Positions 1-8,962 of a DNA stretch of 64,000 nucleotides are shown one piece after another (within the stretch, counting starts at the first letter, position 1; every line of letters starts with the position of its first letter). The notes beneath the pieces were generated by a model. It worked only from the letters and a program-made list of their open reading frames with translations. It had not been told where the DNA came from and made no database searches. The position numbers were made by a program, and so were the translations under genes. This DNA comes from Flagellimonas marinaquae (GTDB lineage: Bacteria; Bacteroidota; Bacteroidia; Flavobacteriales; Flavobacteriaceae): the NCBI RefSeq assembly GCF_023716465.1, contig NZ_CP092415.1, positions 2,085,501-2,149,500 on the forward strand. Direction: 5' to 3'.

Positions 1-1311
1 CCTGTGTTTAAGGAATCGGGAGAGAAGCTGTTCGCCGGTGGCAAGCAACTTTCAGGTGTCTTGGAAGTAGAGGTCTTAAAATCCGTTTCGCAAAGCTATC
101 TTACCCAACTTTGGGGCAATTCCGTATTTTCCAAGGACAAATCCAGTCAATTCCAGACCCTTACCGATAGCATAGGAAAGCGATTTACCATTGCTGTGTT
201 GAGTATAGCCACATTGGCCACTTTGTTTTGGTTGGTGTTCGATCCTAGCCTTGCCCTAAATGTGTTCACTTCGGTATTGATCATTGCCTGCCCCTGCGCC
301 ATTGCCTTGGCCGCACCGTTCACATTGGGGAATATGCTTCGCATTTTTGGAAAACATAAATTCTATTTAAAAAATGCTAGCGTAATCGAGAGGCTATCCA
401 TAATCGATACAGCTATTTTTGACAAAACCGGTACGCTGACCACCAATGTAAAGGATACCATCCATTATGAAGGAATGGAGCTTACCGAGGAAGAGACGGC
501 ACTGTTAAAAACAACCCTGAGAGCATCCAATCACCCCTTGAGCCGATCGTTGTACAATATTTTAAAATCCAACGCCATAATGACCCTTGAGGAATTCCAA
601 GAGCATACCGGCAAAGGAATAGAAGGCAAGTACAATCAACATACCATAAAAGTAGGCTCAGCGGCCTATGTGGGCGAAAACCACTCCAACTCCATAACCA
701 ATACTACAGTTTATGTAAGTGCGGATGAAGATGTGAAAGGTAGGTTCGTGTTCAAAAACACATACCGGGACGGCATGAGCCAAATATTTGATGAATTGTC
801 CAATGATCTTAACCTAGGTATTCTTTCGGGCGATAATGATGGTGAAAAAAAGAAGCTGGAGGGCTTGCTCCCGGCAAAGACCAAAATGATGTTCGATCAA
901 AAACCGGAAGATAAACTGGAATATATCAAAAAGTTACAGCAGAAACATAAGGTCTTAATGGTGGGCGACGGCCTGAACGATGCTGGAGCCTTGGCACAGA
1001 GCAACGTAGGGTTGGCCGTTTCGGAAAACATAAACGTGTTCTCCCCTGCCTGCGACGGAATTTTAGATGCTGCCCAACTGCGAACGCTGCCAAAATTTAT
1101 TAAATTATCCAAGCAATCCGTTCGGATAATCAAAATGAGTTTTTTGCTTTCATTGTGTTATAATGTCGTGGGATTGTATTTTGCCGTTACAGGGCAGTTA
1201 CAACCAGTAATAGCCGCTATTTTAATGCCTTTGAGTTCAATTAGTATCGTGGTGTTTACCACCTTGGCCACCAATTTTGTGGCTAGAGAGTTAAAAAATA
1301 AAGAAAGCTGA
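1..1311 (+). CDS. ccoI: Copper-transporting P-type ATPase CcoI/FixI, 5' end missing
   Basis: This is the C-terminal part of a P1B heavy-metal ATPase. The reading frame is open to the left edge, and its first residues (PVFKESGEKLFAGG) belong to the actuator domain, so the start lies outside the window. Counting from base 4, it has the membrane metal site CPC (about 96-98), the phosphorylation motif DKTGTLT (D140), the nucleotide-domain HP motif (H177) and GDGLNDAG (D322), followed by a final pair of membrane helices. Proteins of this type deliver copper for cbb3 oxidase maturation. Placement directly before ccoS-NO-Q-P-G-H supports CcoI rather than a detoxifying CopA. The stop codon TGA forms part of an FNR-like operator for ccoS. 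Confidence 0.93.
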   Translation, partial: PVFKESGEKLFAGGKQLSGVLEVEVLKSVSQSYLTQLWGNSVFSKDKSSQFQTLTDSIGKRFTIAVLSIATLATLFWLVFDPSLALNVFTSVLIIACPCAIALAAPFTLGNMLRIFGKHKFYLKNASVIERLSIIDTAIFDKTGTLTTNVKDTIHYEGMELTEEETALLKTTLRASNHPLSRSLYNILKSNAIMTLEEFQEHTGKGIEGKYNQHTIKVGSAAYVGENHSNSITNTTVYVSADEDVKGRFVFKNTYRDGMSQIFDELSNDLNLGILSGDNDGEKKKLEGLLPAKTKMMFDQKPEDKLEYIKKLQQKHKVLMVGDGLNDAGALAQSNVGLAVSENINVFSPACDGILDAAQLRTLPKFIKLSKQSVRIIKMSFLLSLCYNVVGLYFAVTGQLQPVIAAILMPLSSISIVVFTTLATNFVARELKNKES

Positions 1312-1351
1312 TATATGTCATTTTTTGAAGCATACCATCACAGTAGTTTTA
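1309..1351 (+). promoter_or_regulatory. CRP/FNR-type operator and promoter of the ccoS-NOQPGH genes
   Basis: The 12-bp dyad TGATATATGTCA lies at 1309-1320 and overlaps the ccoI stop codon. After 23 bp comes TAGTTTTA (1344-1351), a match to the Bacteroidota -7 element TAnnTTTG apart from its last base. The same dyad-to-element spacing recurs at five other sites in this window, and a seventh has 24 bp. This puts the dyad near -41, the class II activator position. Assignment to an FNR-like activator is inference. Confidence 0.7.
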
Positions 1352-1370
1352 CCCCTAAATTAAGGCAGGT

Positions 1371-1583
1371 ATGAGTGTTATTTATGTGTTGTTGGCCATT
1401 AGTGTAACGGTGGCCGTGGTCTTTTTTATAGCCTTTGTTTTTTCGGTAAAGAGCGGACAATACGACGACACCTATACCCCGTCGGTAAGAATGTTGTTCG
1501 AGGATGAGGTGGTAAAGAGCCAGGATAAATCAAACCTATATAGTAAAAAGGAAATCAAACAAACTAAAAGTACAAACCAATAA
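1371..1583 (+). CDS. ccoS: cbb3 oxidase assembly protein CcoS
   Basis: A 70-residue protein with one N-terminal membrane helix (about 3-25) followed by the family signature SGQYDDTYTPSVRML and a short hydrophilic tail. CcoS is needed for cofactor (heme b and copper) insertion into the CcoN subunit in other bacteria. It begins 59 bp after ccoI, behind an FNR-like operator, and ends 3 bp before ccoNO, so it appears to be the first gene of the oxidase transcript. Size and signature fit the family well. Confidence 0.9.
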   Translation: MSVIYVLLAISVTVAVVFFIAFVFSVKSGQYDDTYTPSVRMLFEDEVVKSQDKSNLYSKKEIKQTKSTNQ

Positions 1584-1586
1584 AAT

Positions 1587-3788
1587 ATGGAAATACAACA
1601 GTTCCGCTACGATAACAAAATCGTGCAAAAGTTCTTATACGCTACCATTTTATGGGGTGTGGTAGGTATGGCAGTAGGTCTTTTGTTGGCCTTTATGTTT
1701 TTGTTCCCCAATGTTACCGAAGGTATTTCATGGTTGAGTTTTGGACGTTTGCGTCCATTGCATACCAACGCCGTGATTTTCGCATTTGTGGGTAACGCAA
1801 TTTTTGCAGGGGTGTATTACTCATTGCAGCGATTGCTCAAAGCTAGAATGTTCAGCGATGTTCTGAGCAACATCAATTTCTGGGGGTGGCAGTTGATCAT
1901 TGTGGCAGCGGCCATTACTTTGCCTTTGGGTTACACAACCTCAAAAGAGTACGCAGAATTGGAGTGGCCCATAGATTTGGCCATTGCTGTAGTTTGGGTG
2001 GTCTTTGGATGGAACATGATAGGCACTATCTTAAAAAGAAGACAACGGCACCTATATGTGGCCATTTGGTTCTACCTTGCCACATTTGTTACGGTAGCAG
2101 TGTTGCATATCTTTAATAGTTTGGAACTACCTGTTACGGCGTTAAAAAGTTACTCAGTGTATGCTGGTGTACAGGATGCATTGGTGCAATGGTGGTACGG
2201 TCACAATGCCGTGGCATTCTTCTTGACCACTCCTTTCTTGGGGTTGATGTACTACTTTGTTCCTAAAGCAGCGAACAGGCCAATTTATTCCTATAGATTG
2301 TCCATCGTCCACTTTTGGTCGTTGATATTCATTTATATCTGGGCTGGCCCTCACCACTTGTTATATTCTGCTTTGCCCGATTGGGCACAGAACCTTGGTG
2401 TAGTATTCTCCATAATGTTGATCGCACCATCTTGGGGTGGTATGATAAACGGATTGTTGACACTGCGTGGGGTTTGGGACAAGGTGCGTACCGATGCCAC
2501 ACTGAAATTTATGGTAGTGGCCATTACAGGTTATGGTATGGCAACGTTTGAAGGCCCGATGCTATCTTTGAAAAACGTAAACGCCATTGCCCACTTTAGT
2601 GACTGGATCATTGCCCACGTGCACGTTGGAGCCTTGGCCTGGAACGGGTTCTTGACCTTTGGTATGATCTATTGGTTGGTGCCCCGTATGTTCAAAACCG
2701 AACTGCATTCCAAAGGATTGGCCAATTTCCACTTCTGGATCGGAACCTTGGGTATTGTACTTTATGCCTTGCCGATGTACGTTGCAGGATTTACCCAAGC
2801 ATTAATGTGGAAAGAATTTAACCCAGATGGTACCTTGGTTTACGGTAACTTCTTGGAAACCGTTACCCAAATAATTCCAATGTACTGGATGAGGGCCATC
2901 GGGGGTTCGCTTTACATCTTGGGTATGTTCGTACTGCTGTACAATGTAGTGATGACCATAAAATCCGGTAGCAAGGTTGAAGATGAAATGGCAGAAGCTC
3001 CAGCATTGGAACGTGTTGCCAAAAGAAGAGTGGCAGGAGAAACTTTCCATAACTGGTTGGAAAGGAAACCGGTACAATTGACCATCTTGGCAACCATAGC
3101 AATTCTTATTGGAGGTGTTGTTCAAATTGTACCTACAATCTTGGTGAAATCCAACATTCCTACCATAACAAGTGTTAAACCTTATACTCCTTTGGAATTG
3201 GAAGGTCGTGACCTTTACATTAGGGAAGGTTGCGTAGGTTGTCACTCGCAAATGATTCGTCCCTTCCGAAGCGAGGTGGAACGTTACGGAGAGTATGCCA
3301 AGGCAGGGGAATTTGTGTACGACCACCCATTCCTTTGGGGGAGTAAGCGTACAGGTCCCGATTTGTTAAGGGTCGGAGGTAAATACTCGGACAATTGGCA
3401 CTTGAACCACATGTACGATCCACAAAGTACTTCTGCAGGTTCCATAATGCCATCTTATGAATGGTTGGTTACCGATGAGCATGATCGCAGCGATATACAG
3501 GCAAAAATGGAAACCATGGTAAAATTGGGGGTTCCCTATACCGAAGAAGATATTGCCAATGCTCCGCAATCCATGGCAGAGCAAGCACAGCAAATCGAAA
3601 AGAACCTATACACAGACCCCGAGTTTGCAAAAACCTATGAAGCGGATAAAAAGTACGCCGAAGAAAATGGGCTCGAATTCGTGGAAATGAGAGATCGGGA
3701 AATCGTGGCCTTGATTGCCTACCTACAAAGATTGGGTACCGATATAAAGATTGAAGGAACTGAAGAAACAATATCTCAAAACAAATAA
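1587..3788 (+). CDS. ccoNO: Fused cbb3 cytochrome c oxidase subunits I and II (CcoN-CcoO)
   Basis: A 733-residue fusion. Residues 1 to about 480 are the 12-helix CcoN core that reduces oxygen to water and pumps protons. Heme and CuB ligand candidates are visible at H59 (PLHTN), H206 (WYGHN), H256-H257 (GPHHLLY), H344 and H346 (AHVHVGA). After a linker, a new membrane helix (about 502-525) starts the CcoO part, which carries one heme c motif CVGCH (C549-C552-H553) and the CcoO signatures [11 protein letters not shown] and [12 protein letters not shown]. The fusion is the usual Bacteroidota arrangement, whereas proteobacteria have two genes. It is followed 2 bp later by ccoQ. Confidence 0.96.
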   Translation: MEIQQFRYDNKIVQKFLYATILWGVVGMAVGLLLAFMFLFPNVTEGISWLSFGRLRPLHTNAVIFAFVGNAIFAGVYYSLQRLLKARMFSDVLSNINFWGWQLIIVAAAITLPLGYTTSKEYAELEWPIDLAIAVVWVVFGWNMIGTILKRRQRHLYVAIWFYLATFVTVAVLHIFNSLELPVTALKSYSVYAGVQDALVQWWYGHNAVAFFLTTPFLGLMYYFVPKAANRPIYSYRLSIVHFWSLIFIYIWAGPHHLLYSALPDWAQNLGVVFSIMLIAPSWGGMINGLLTLRGVWDKVRTDATLKFMVVAITGYGMATFEGPMLSLKNVNAIAHFSDWIIAHVHVGALAWNGFLTFGMIYWLVPRMFKTELHSKGLANFHFWIGTLGIVLYALPMYVAGFTQALMWKEFNPDGTLVYGNFLETVTQIIPMYWMRAIGGSLYILGMFVLLYNVVMTIKSGSKVEDEMAEAPALERVAKRRVAGETFHNWLERKPVQLTILATIAILIGGVVQIVPTILVKSNIPTITSVKPYTPLELEGRDLYIREGCVGCHSQMIRPFRSEVERYGEYAKAGEFVYDHPFLWGSKRTGPDLLRVGGKYSDNWHLNHMYDPQSTSAGSIMPSYEWLVTDEHDRSDIQAKMETMVKLGVPYTEEDIANAPQSMAEQAQQIEKNLYTDPEFAKTYEADKKYAEENGLEFVEMRDREIVALIAYLQRLGTDIKIEGTEETISQNK

Positions 3789-3790
3789 CC

Positions 3791-3979
3791 ATGTTGAAAT
3801 TTGTAAAAGAACATATGGAAACCATCGACGGGATAGCCAACTATCCCATGGTTTCCCTACTTATCTTCTTTGTGTTTTTTGTGTTGTTGTTTTGGTGGGT
3901 TTTCACCGCTACCAAGGAACACATAAGGGAGATGTCCGAACTGCCTTTGGATAACGATGATCAACAAAACAAACTATAA
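3791..3979 (+). CDS. ccoQ: cbb3 oxidase subunit CcoQ
   Basis: A 62-residue protein with one strongly hydrophobic helix (about 21-41, LLIFFVFFVLLFWWVF) and a charged C-terminal tail. CcoQ stabilises the cbb3 complex and is poorly conserved in sequence, so the call rests mainly on size, topology and position between ccoNO and ccoP. It starts 2 bp after ccoNO. A shifted frame (3751-3954) covers the same bases but lacks family features. Confidence 0.85.
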   Translation: MLKFVKEHMETIDGIANYPMVSLLIFFVFFVLLFWWVFTATKEHIREMSELPLDNDDQQNKL

Positions 3980-3983
3980 TATT

Positions 3984-4958
3984 ATGAGCACAAAAACACC
4001 TTGGTGGATAAGAGTCCCGGTTTTATTCTTCCTGATCTTTGGATTAATGGAATACTTTATCGACTCGGGAGACAAACTGGCAATAATCGAATACCCTATC
4101 ACACAGTTTTTTTTGCTGTTGGTATTAATGATCCTTATTGCCATAGAACTAATATTGGCCTCTATAGAAAATATTATGTTCCAGACACTGACCGAAGAAG
4201 GAAAGGAACGTTACCTAGAAGCCAAAAGCAAGAAATTTGAATGGACCTGGGCCAAAAATTTAATGGAAAAACTGACCAAGAGCCGTTCAATCGAAAGAGA
4301 AGGTGAAATTGTATTGGACCACAATTACGATGGAATCCGAGAATTGGACAACGTGCTTCCACCGTGGTGGGTATACCTTTTCTATGCGACGATTGTTTTT
4401 GCCGTGGTCTACCTGGTTAGATTCCATATTATCGGAGAATACGACCAAAAACTCGAATACGAACAAGAAGTGGCAGCAGCCCAATTGGCCATTGAAGAGT
4501 ACAAAAGAACGGCCAAAGATCTGGTGGATGCCAGTACCGTGGAGTTTTTGTCGGATGATTCCGATTTGGCTGCAGGAGAGAAAATATTCCAAGCCAATTG
4601 TGTGGCCTGTCACATGGCCGATGGTGGAGGTGGAATTGGACCAAACCTGACCGATAAATATTGGATATTGGGTGGAGGCATCAAAAATATTTTCACAACT
4701 ATATCAGAAGGTGGTCGAGACGGTAAGGGAATGATTGCATGGAAACAAACCTTAAAGCCTGTCGAAATGGCCCAAGTAGCCAGTTATGTGATGACCATGG
4801 GCGGAACCACGCCCGCCAATCCAAAGGAAGCTGAAGGAGAAATCTGGGTAGACCCAAATGCTCCCGAAGAAACCAATGGTGCCGAATCTGAAACGGAAGA
4901 AACCGCTCCCGAGGAAATGGAGCAGGCCGTCGATTCAACAAACGTTGCCATGAACTAG
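3984..4958 (+). CDS. ccoP: cbb3 oxidase subunit III, cytochrome c (CcoP)
   Basis: A 324-residue protein from the ATG at 3984; a start 27 bp upstream would overlap ccoQ and is less likely. Two N-terminal helices (about 9-27 and 35-57) precede a cytoplasmic stretch. Then come the FixP_N signature ELDNVLPPWWVYLF with a third helix, and a cytochrome c domain with a single CVACH motif (C206-C209-H210) and the downstream sequence GMIAWK, which probably supplies the Met ligand. Proteobacterial CcoP carries two heme c groups; only one is encoded here. The last roughly 40 residues are acidic (Glu-rich). It passes electrons to the CcoNO core. Confidence 0.93.
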   Translation: MSTKTPWWIRVPVLFFLIFGLMEYFIDSGDKLAIIEYPITQFFLLLVLMILIAIELILASIENIMFQTLTEEGKERYLEAKSKKFEWTWAKNLMEKLTKSRSIEREGEIVLDHNYDGIRELDNVLPPWWVYLFYATIVFAVVYLVRFHIIGEYDQKLEYEQEVAAAQLAIEEYKRTAKDLVDASTVEFLSDDSDLAAGEKIFQANCVACHMADGGGGIGPNLTDKYWILGGGIKNIFTTISEGGRDGKGMIAWKQTLKPVEMAQVASYVMTMGGTTPANPKEAEGEIWVDPNAPEETNGAESETEETAPEEMEQAVDSTNVAMN

Positions 4959-5006
4959 TCCTTGGGGCGTTCGGCAACAAATATTTATCCATAAACCACA
5001 AATGCG

Positions 5007-6416
5007 ATGGAAGAAAACTTTAGGGATTCCATAGGCACAATCACAGAAGAAGGTAAAAGGAATTGGATTTTTCCAAAAAAACCTAGTGGACGGTACTACG
5101 ATTACCGAAAGTACGTAAGTTACTTTCTACTCGTTTTTTTGATAGCGGCCCCTTTCGTTAAGATTAATGGGCACCAATTTCTATTGTTCAACGTGTTGGA
5201 CAGGAGGTTCAATATATTTGGGCTTCCATTCTGGCCTCAGGATTTTCATCTGGTAGTAGTGTCCATGATCATCGGAGTTATTTTCATTGCACTGTTTACG
5301 GTGGCATATGGCCGTATCTTTTGTGGATGGATGTGTCCGCAGACCATATTTTTGGAAATGGTGTTCCGTCGTATCGAATACTGGATAGACGGAGATAGAG
5401 GAGCTCAAATACGACTGGACAAGGCACCGTGGACAGGGAAAAAAATAAGGAAAAGACTTTTAAAGTGGAGTGTTTTCTTTCTTATTTCCTTCTTTATCGC
5501 CAACGTGTTCTTGGCCTATTTGATCGGTAGCGATCAATTGGTCGCTTATATTACAGATGGTCCTATGGCGCACTTGAGCACAATGGTCCCACTGTTGATT
5601 TTTACAGCGGTCTTTTATTTCATTTTCGCATGGTTCAGGGAACAGGTATGTATTATCGCTTGCCCTTACGGTAGATTGCAAGGGGTGCTGCTGGACAATA
5701 AATCCATTGTAGTGGCCTATGACCATAAACGGGGCGAGGGCGAAAACGGGCGTAAAAAGTTCAGAAAGAATGAAAACAGGGAAGCTCTGGGGCACGGCGA
5801 CTGTATAGATTGTTTTCAATGTGTAAATGTGTGTCCTACAGGGATAGATATTCGCAACGGGACACAGTTGGAATGTGTAAACTGTACCGCTTGTATAGAT
5901 GAATGTGATCACATAATGGATAGTATCAATAAGCCCAAAGGCTTGATCAGATATGCCAGTGAAGATGAGATCACCCAAGACAAAAAATTCAAATTTACGG
6001 CACGTATGAAAGGTTACACAGCAGTGTTAGTCGTGCTTATTGGGATCCTTGTGGGAATGTTGTTTATGCGTAACGAGGTCGAGGCAAACATACTTCGTTT
6101 ACCTGGGCAGTTGTACGAGCGCAAGGATAACAACATTATAAGCAATGTGTACACCTATAAACTGGTGAACAAGACCACTAAAGATATTGATAATGTTTCA
6201 TTCGAATTGATGTCGCACAAAGGAACCATCAAAATGGTCTCCCAGGAAACTTTCACGGTTCCCGCGGAAGAGATGGCCGAAGGAACACTTTTCATCGAAA
6301 TAAATGCCTCGGCACTCAATGGAGATAAGGATAAACTAAAGATAGGGGTGTATAGTGGCGATAAACTCATAGAAACCACGGTGACCCAGTTTTTGGCACC
6401 TAGAAGTTATAACTAA
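5007..6416 (+). CDS. ccoG: cbb3 oxidase accessory ferredoxin-like protein CcoG
   Basis: A 469-residue membrane iron-sulfur protein of the CcoG/RdxA/FixG family. N-terminal helices carry CGWMCP (C106, C110) and CIIACPYG (C215, C219). A classical ferredoxin cluster follows, C266xxC269xxC272xxxC276-P, with a second Cys-rich group (CVNCTACIDEC). Another helix lies at about 340-355, then a periplasmic Ig-like C-terminal domain. CcoG is reported to reduce copper during cbb3 assembly. It lies 48 bp after ccoP and 11 bp before ccoH. The full set of cysteines and the usual length make the call secure. Confidence 0.94.
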   Translation: MEENFRDSIGTITEEGKRNWIFPKKPSGRYYDYRKYVSYFLLVFLIAAPFVKINGHQFLLFNVLDRRFNIFGLPFWPQDFHLVVVSMIIGVIFIALFTVAYGRIFCGWMCPQTIFLEMVFRRIEYWIDGDRGAQIRLDKAPWTGKKIRKRLLKWSVFFLISFFIANVFLAYLIGSDQLVAYITDGPMAHLSTMVPLLIFTAVFYFIFAWFREQVCIIACPYGRLQGVLLDNKSIVVAYDHKRGEGENGRKKFRKNENREALGHGDCIDCFQCVNVCPTGIDIRNGTQLECVNCTACIDECDHIMDSINKPKGLIRYASEDEITQDKKFKFTARMKGYTAVLVVLIGILVGMLFMRNEVEANILRLPGQLYERKDNNIISNVYTYKLVNKTTKDIDNVSFELMSHKGTIKMVSQETFTVPAEEMAEGTLFIEINASALNGDKDKLKIGVYSGDKLIETTVTQFLAPRSYN

Positions 6417-6427
6417 ACAAACGAGAG

Positions 6428-6874
6428 ATGAAAATTAATTGGGGAACGGGAATCGTGCTGGCATTTATTGGCTTCATCGCCTTTATCCTATACTTTGTGG
6501 TAAGGATGAGCACCGACGATAGTGCCAACCACGATTTGGTTACGGAGGAATATTACAAAAAGGAATTATCCTATCAGCAGGATATAGATGCATCAAACAC
6601 CGCTTCGGAAATGAATGCCAACCTGAAGGTTGAAAAAACCAACGAAGGTTTGATGATTTATTTTCCAGAGCGTTTCGACCCAAAAAAGATAAGCGGAACA
6701 GTGTCCCTATACAGACCGTCTAACAAGCACTTGGATACCAACTTTCCTATAAGTTTGTCCAAAACACATTTGCTCATACCTGACAATCGCTTGGTAGACG
6801 GTCGCTGGGACATTTCCGTAAACTGGGAATACGAAGGTAACTCCTTTTTGCATAAACAAAAATTGGTGTACTAG
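6428..6874 (+). CDS. ccoH: FixH/CcoH-family oxidase assembly protein
   Basis: A 148-residue protein with one N-terminal helix (about 5-27) after MKINWGTGI and a periplasmic domain containing VTEEYYKKELSYQQDID, the FixH signature. FixH/CcoH stays associated with the cbb3 complex and is needed for its assembly. It follows ccoG by 11 bp and its stop is 2 bp before the next start, so it belongs to the same transcript. Confidence 0.9.
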   Translation: MKINWGTGIVLAFIGFIAFILYFVVRMSTDDSANHDLVTEEYYKKELSYQQDIDASNTASEMNANLKVEKTNEGLMIYFPERFDPKKISGTVSLYRPSNKHLDTNFPISLSKTHLLIPDNRLVDGRWDISVNWEYEGNSFLHKQKLVY

Positions 6875-6876
6875 TA

Positions 6877-7587
6877 ATGTTGACCTCTGCATTGGTATTG
6901 GGATTATTGGGAAGCCTGCACTGCTTGGGCATGTGTGGGCCAATCGCCTTTATGCTCCCCTTGGACCAAACCAACCAGGTTAAAAAGACCGCGCAATTAT
7001 CCATATACCATTTTGGCCGACTATTGGCCTATGGCGTAATTGGTGTGCTTTTTGGACTTTTGGGCAAGGGACTGTCCTTGTTCGGTATTCAGCAAAAGCT
7101 TTCGATAGGCATCGGTGCCCTCATGATAGTCCTGGTATTGGTTCCTGCAAAATATCTGAACGGGCATAAGTTTTTAACACCCATTTATTCGATAATTGGT
7201 AAGGTGAAATCCAAACTTGGGGCTGAGCTCAAAAAAAAGAGCCCGGATACTTTTTTGACCATAGGCTTTTTAAACGGCTTTTTGCCCTGTGGCCTGGTGT
7301 ATATGGCCCTTTTGGGTGCCATTGCCATGGGCAGTCCCGTGGAGGGCGGACTTTATATGATGATTTTTGGTTTAGGAACGGTGCCGTTAATGTCCTTGGT
7401 GGTGTACTCCCGTGGTATGTTCAATACCTCCATTAAATCCAAAATTCAAAAATTGATACCTGTATTCGTGGTCATTATAGGAGTCCTTTTTATAGTTCGT
7501 GGACTTGGTCTGGGAATACCGTATGTTTCACCCAAGCAGGCTCCGGCAGATGCTGTATCATCGACCATAGAATGCCATCAACCCTAA
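6877..7587 (+). CDS. TauE/SafE-like (UreH/DsbD-type) membrane protein, probably linked to oxidase copper supply
   Basis: A 236-residue protein with about six membrane helices. It starts LGLLGSLHCLGMCGP and has a second motif GFLNGFLPCGLVYMAL in its second half; the paired Cys/Pro motifs place it in the sulfite exporter TauE/SafE, UreH-like group. These proteins often sit at the end of cbb3 assembly operons in Bacteroidota. The Cys and Met residues in HCLGMCGP could bind metal, and a copper role is inferred from context only. It begins 2 bp after ccoH. Substrate is unknown. Confidence 0.75.
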   Translation: MLTSALVLGLLGSLHCLGMCGPIAFMLPLDQTNQVKKTAQLSIYHFGRLLAYGVIGVLFGLLGKGLSLFGIQQKLSIGIGALMIVLVLVPAKYLNGHKFLTPIYSIIGKVKSKLGAELKKKSPDTFLTIGFLNGFLPCGLVYMALLGAIAMGSPVEGGLYMMIFGLGTVPLMSLVVYSRGMFNTSIKSKIQKLIPVFVVIIGVLFIVRGLGLGIPYVSPKQAPADAVSSTIECHQP

Positions 7588-7601
7588 AAATCTAATCAAA
7601 A

Positions 7602-8870
7602 ATGAAAATAACAACAGCAAGTGAAGCGGTAGGAATTGTTAAATCTGGCGACCGTGTCTTCTTTCAAGGTGCGGCCATGACACCGAACGAATTGATAGAT
7701 GCCCTTTGCGATCGGCACCAGGAAATTAACAATGTCGAGATCATTTCCATACATACCGAAGGCGACGCAAAATACACTAGGGAACCATATTGTAATGCTT
7801 TTACCCTAAATGCATGTTTTGTTGGTGGAAACGTGAGGAGTTACGTAAATACCAGATTGGGCGATTATATCCCGGTTTTTTTAAGTGAAATACCATGGTT
7901 GTTTGCCGATGAATATCTTCCATTGGATGTGGCCTTCGTGCAAGTGTCACCACCGGACAAACATGGTTATTGCTCTTTGGGGGTGTCGGTTGATGTGGCA
8001 TTGCCAGCTGTTAGAACGGCAAAAAAAATAGTCGCACAAATCAACCCACAAGTGCCTAGGACCCATGGGACCGGAATTGTGCATGTAGACGATATTGTCT
8101 ATGCCATTGAAGTGGATAGGCCAATCCATGAACATAATCCTACCGAAATATCTGAAATAGAAGGCCTGATTGGAAAACATGTGGCATCGTTGATAGATGA
8201 TGGAGCTACCCTGCAAATGGGTATCGGCAACATACCCAATGCAGTACTTTCCAACCTTGGTAATCATAAAAATTTAGGTATCCATACCGAAATGTTCTCT
8301 GACGGGGTCTTGCCGTTGTTGGAAAGCGGAGTGATTAATGGATTGGAAAAGGCGGTAAAACGAGGTAAAATTGTGAGTTGTTTCGCTGTTGGGTCAAGAA
8401 AGCTATATGACTTTATCGATGATAACCCTATTTGTGATTTTAGGGATTCGGGATATACCAATGATACAGCCAGGATTCGAAGAAATCCTAAAGCAACAGC
8501 GATCAATAGTGCCATAGAGATCGACCTTACGGGACAGGTATGTGCGGATACAATCGGAGGATATCAGTTTTCCGGGGTAGGCGGGCAGATGGATTTTATG
8601 AGAGGAGCTTCGTTGTCCAAAGGAGGAAAACCAATAATAGCCATGTCCTCTACCACTAAAAAAGGAGTATCCAAAATAACACCGTTCCTAAAGCAAGGGG
8701 CAGGTGTGACCACTACCCGTGCGCACATGCATTATGTGGCCACGGAGTACGGGGTGGTGAATCTATTTGGCAAGAACTTGCACCAACGTGCCGAAGCGTT
8801 GATTTCCATTGCCCATCCCGATCACAGGGAAACGTTGGAGAAAGCGGCCTTTGAGCGGTTTAACGGTTAG
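7602..8870 (+). CDS. Acetyl-CoA hydrolase/transferase family protein (4-hydroxybutyrate or acetate CoA-transferase type)
   Basis: A 422-residue CoA-transferase of the cat1/AbfT family. The N-terminal half has GDRVFFQGAAMTP and VSPPDKHGYCSLG. The C-terminal half has QMGIGNIPNAV, the active-site glutamate region GIHTEMFSDG and the CoA-binding region QFSGVGGQMDFMRGA. It would exchange CoA between acyl-CoA and a carboxylate such as acetate, succinate or 4-hydroxybutyrate; the exact substrate cannot be read from sequence. It lies 14 bp after the oxidase assembly genes and is likely co-transcribed, ending at a strong terminator. A role in acetate formation when oxygen is low is inference. Confidence 0.88.
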   Translation: MKITTASEAVGIVKSGDRVFFQGAAMTPNELIDALCDRHQEINNVEIISIHTEGDAKYTREPYCNAFTLNACFVGGNVRSYVNTRLGDYIPVFLSEIPWLFADEYLPLDVAFVQVSPPDKHGYCSLGVSVDVALPAVRTAKKIVAQINPQVPRTHGTGIVHVDDIVYAIEVDRPIHEHNPTEISEIEGLIGKHVASLIDDGATLQMGIGNIPNAVLSNLGNHKNLGIHTEMFSDGVLPLLESGVINGLEKAVKRGKIVSCFAVGSRKLYDFIDDNPICDFRDSGYTNDTARIRRNPKATAINSAIEIDLTGQVCADTIGGYQFSGVGGQMDFMRGASLSKGGKPIIAMSSTTKKGVSKITPFLKQGAGVTTTRAHMHYVATEYGVVNLFGKNLHQRAEALISIAHPDHRETLEKAAFERFNG

Positions 8871-8891
8871 TCGTTTTTAAAGAAAAACAAT

Positions 8892-8929
8892 AAAAAAGGG
8901 GGCAATTTTAAAATTGCCCCCCTTTTTTT
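8892..8929. terminator. Bidirectional terminator between the CoA-transferase and usp genes
   Basis: A near-perfect palindrome, AAAAAAGGGGGCAATTTT paired with AAAATTGCCCCCCTTTTTTT, has a run of A on one side and T on the other. It lies between convergent genes and can end transcription from both. Confidence 0.9.
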
Positions 8930-8962
8930 GAACTGCATGAAACCAATCAAAAATGCAATCCA

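Noticed and set aside
2802..3326. Long minus-strand open frame inside ccoNO (174 codons)
   Set aside because: It is antisense to a strongly conserved gene, has no recognisable domain and no promoter.
5460..5978. 172-codon minus-strand frame in ccoG
   Set aside because: It is antisense to the Cys-cluster region of ccoG and reflects codon bias of that gene.
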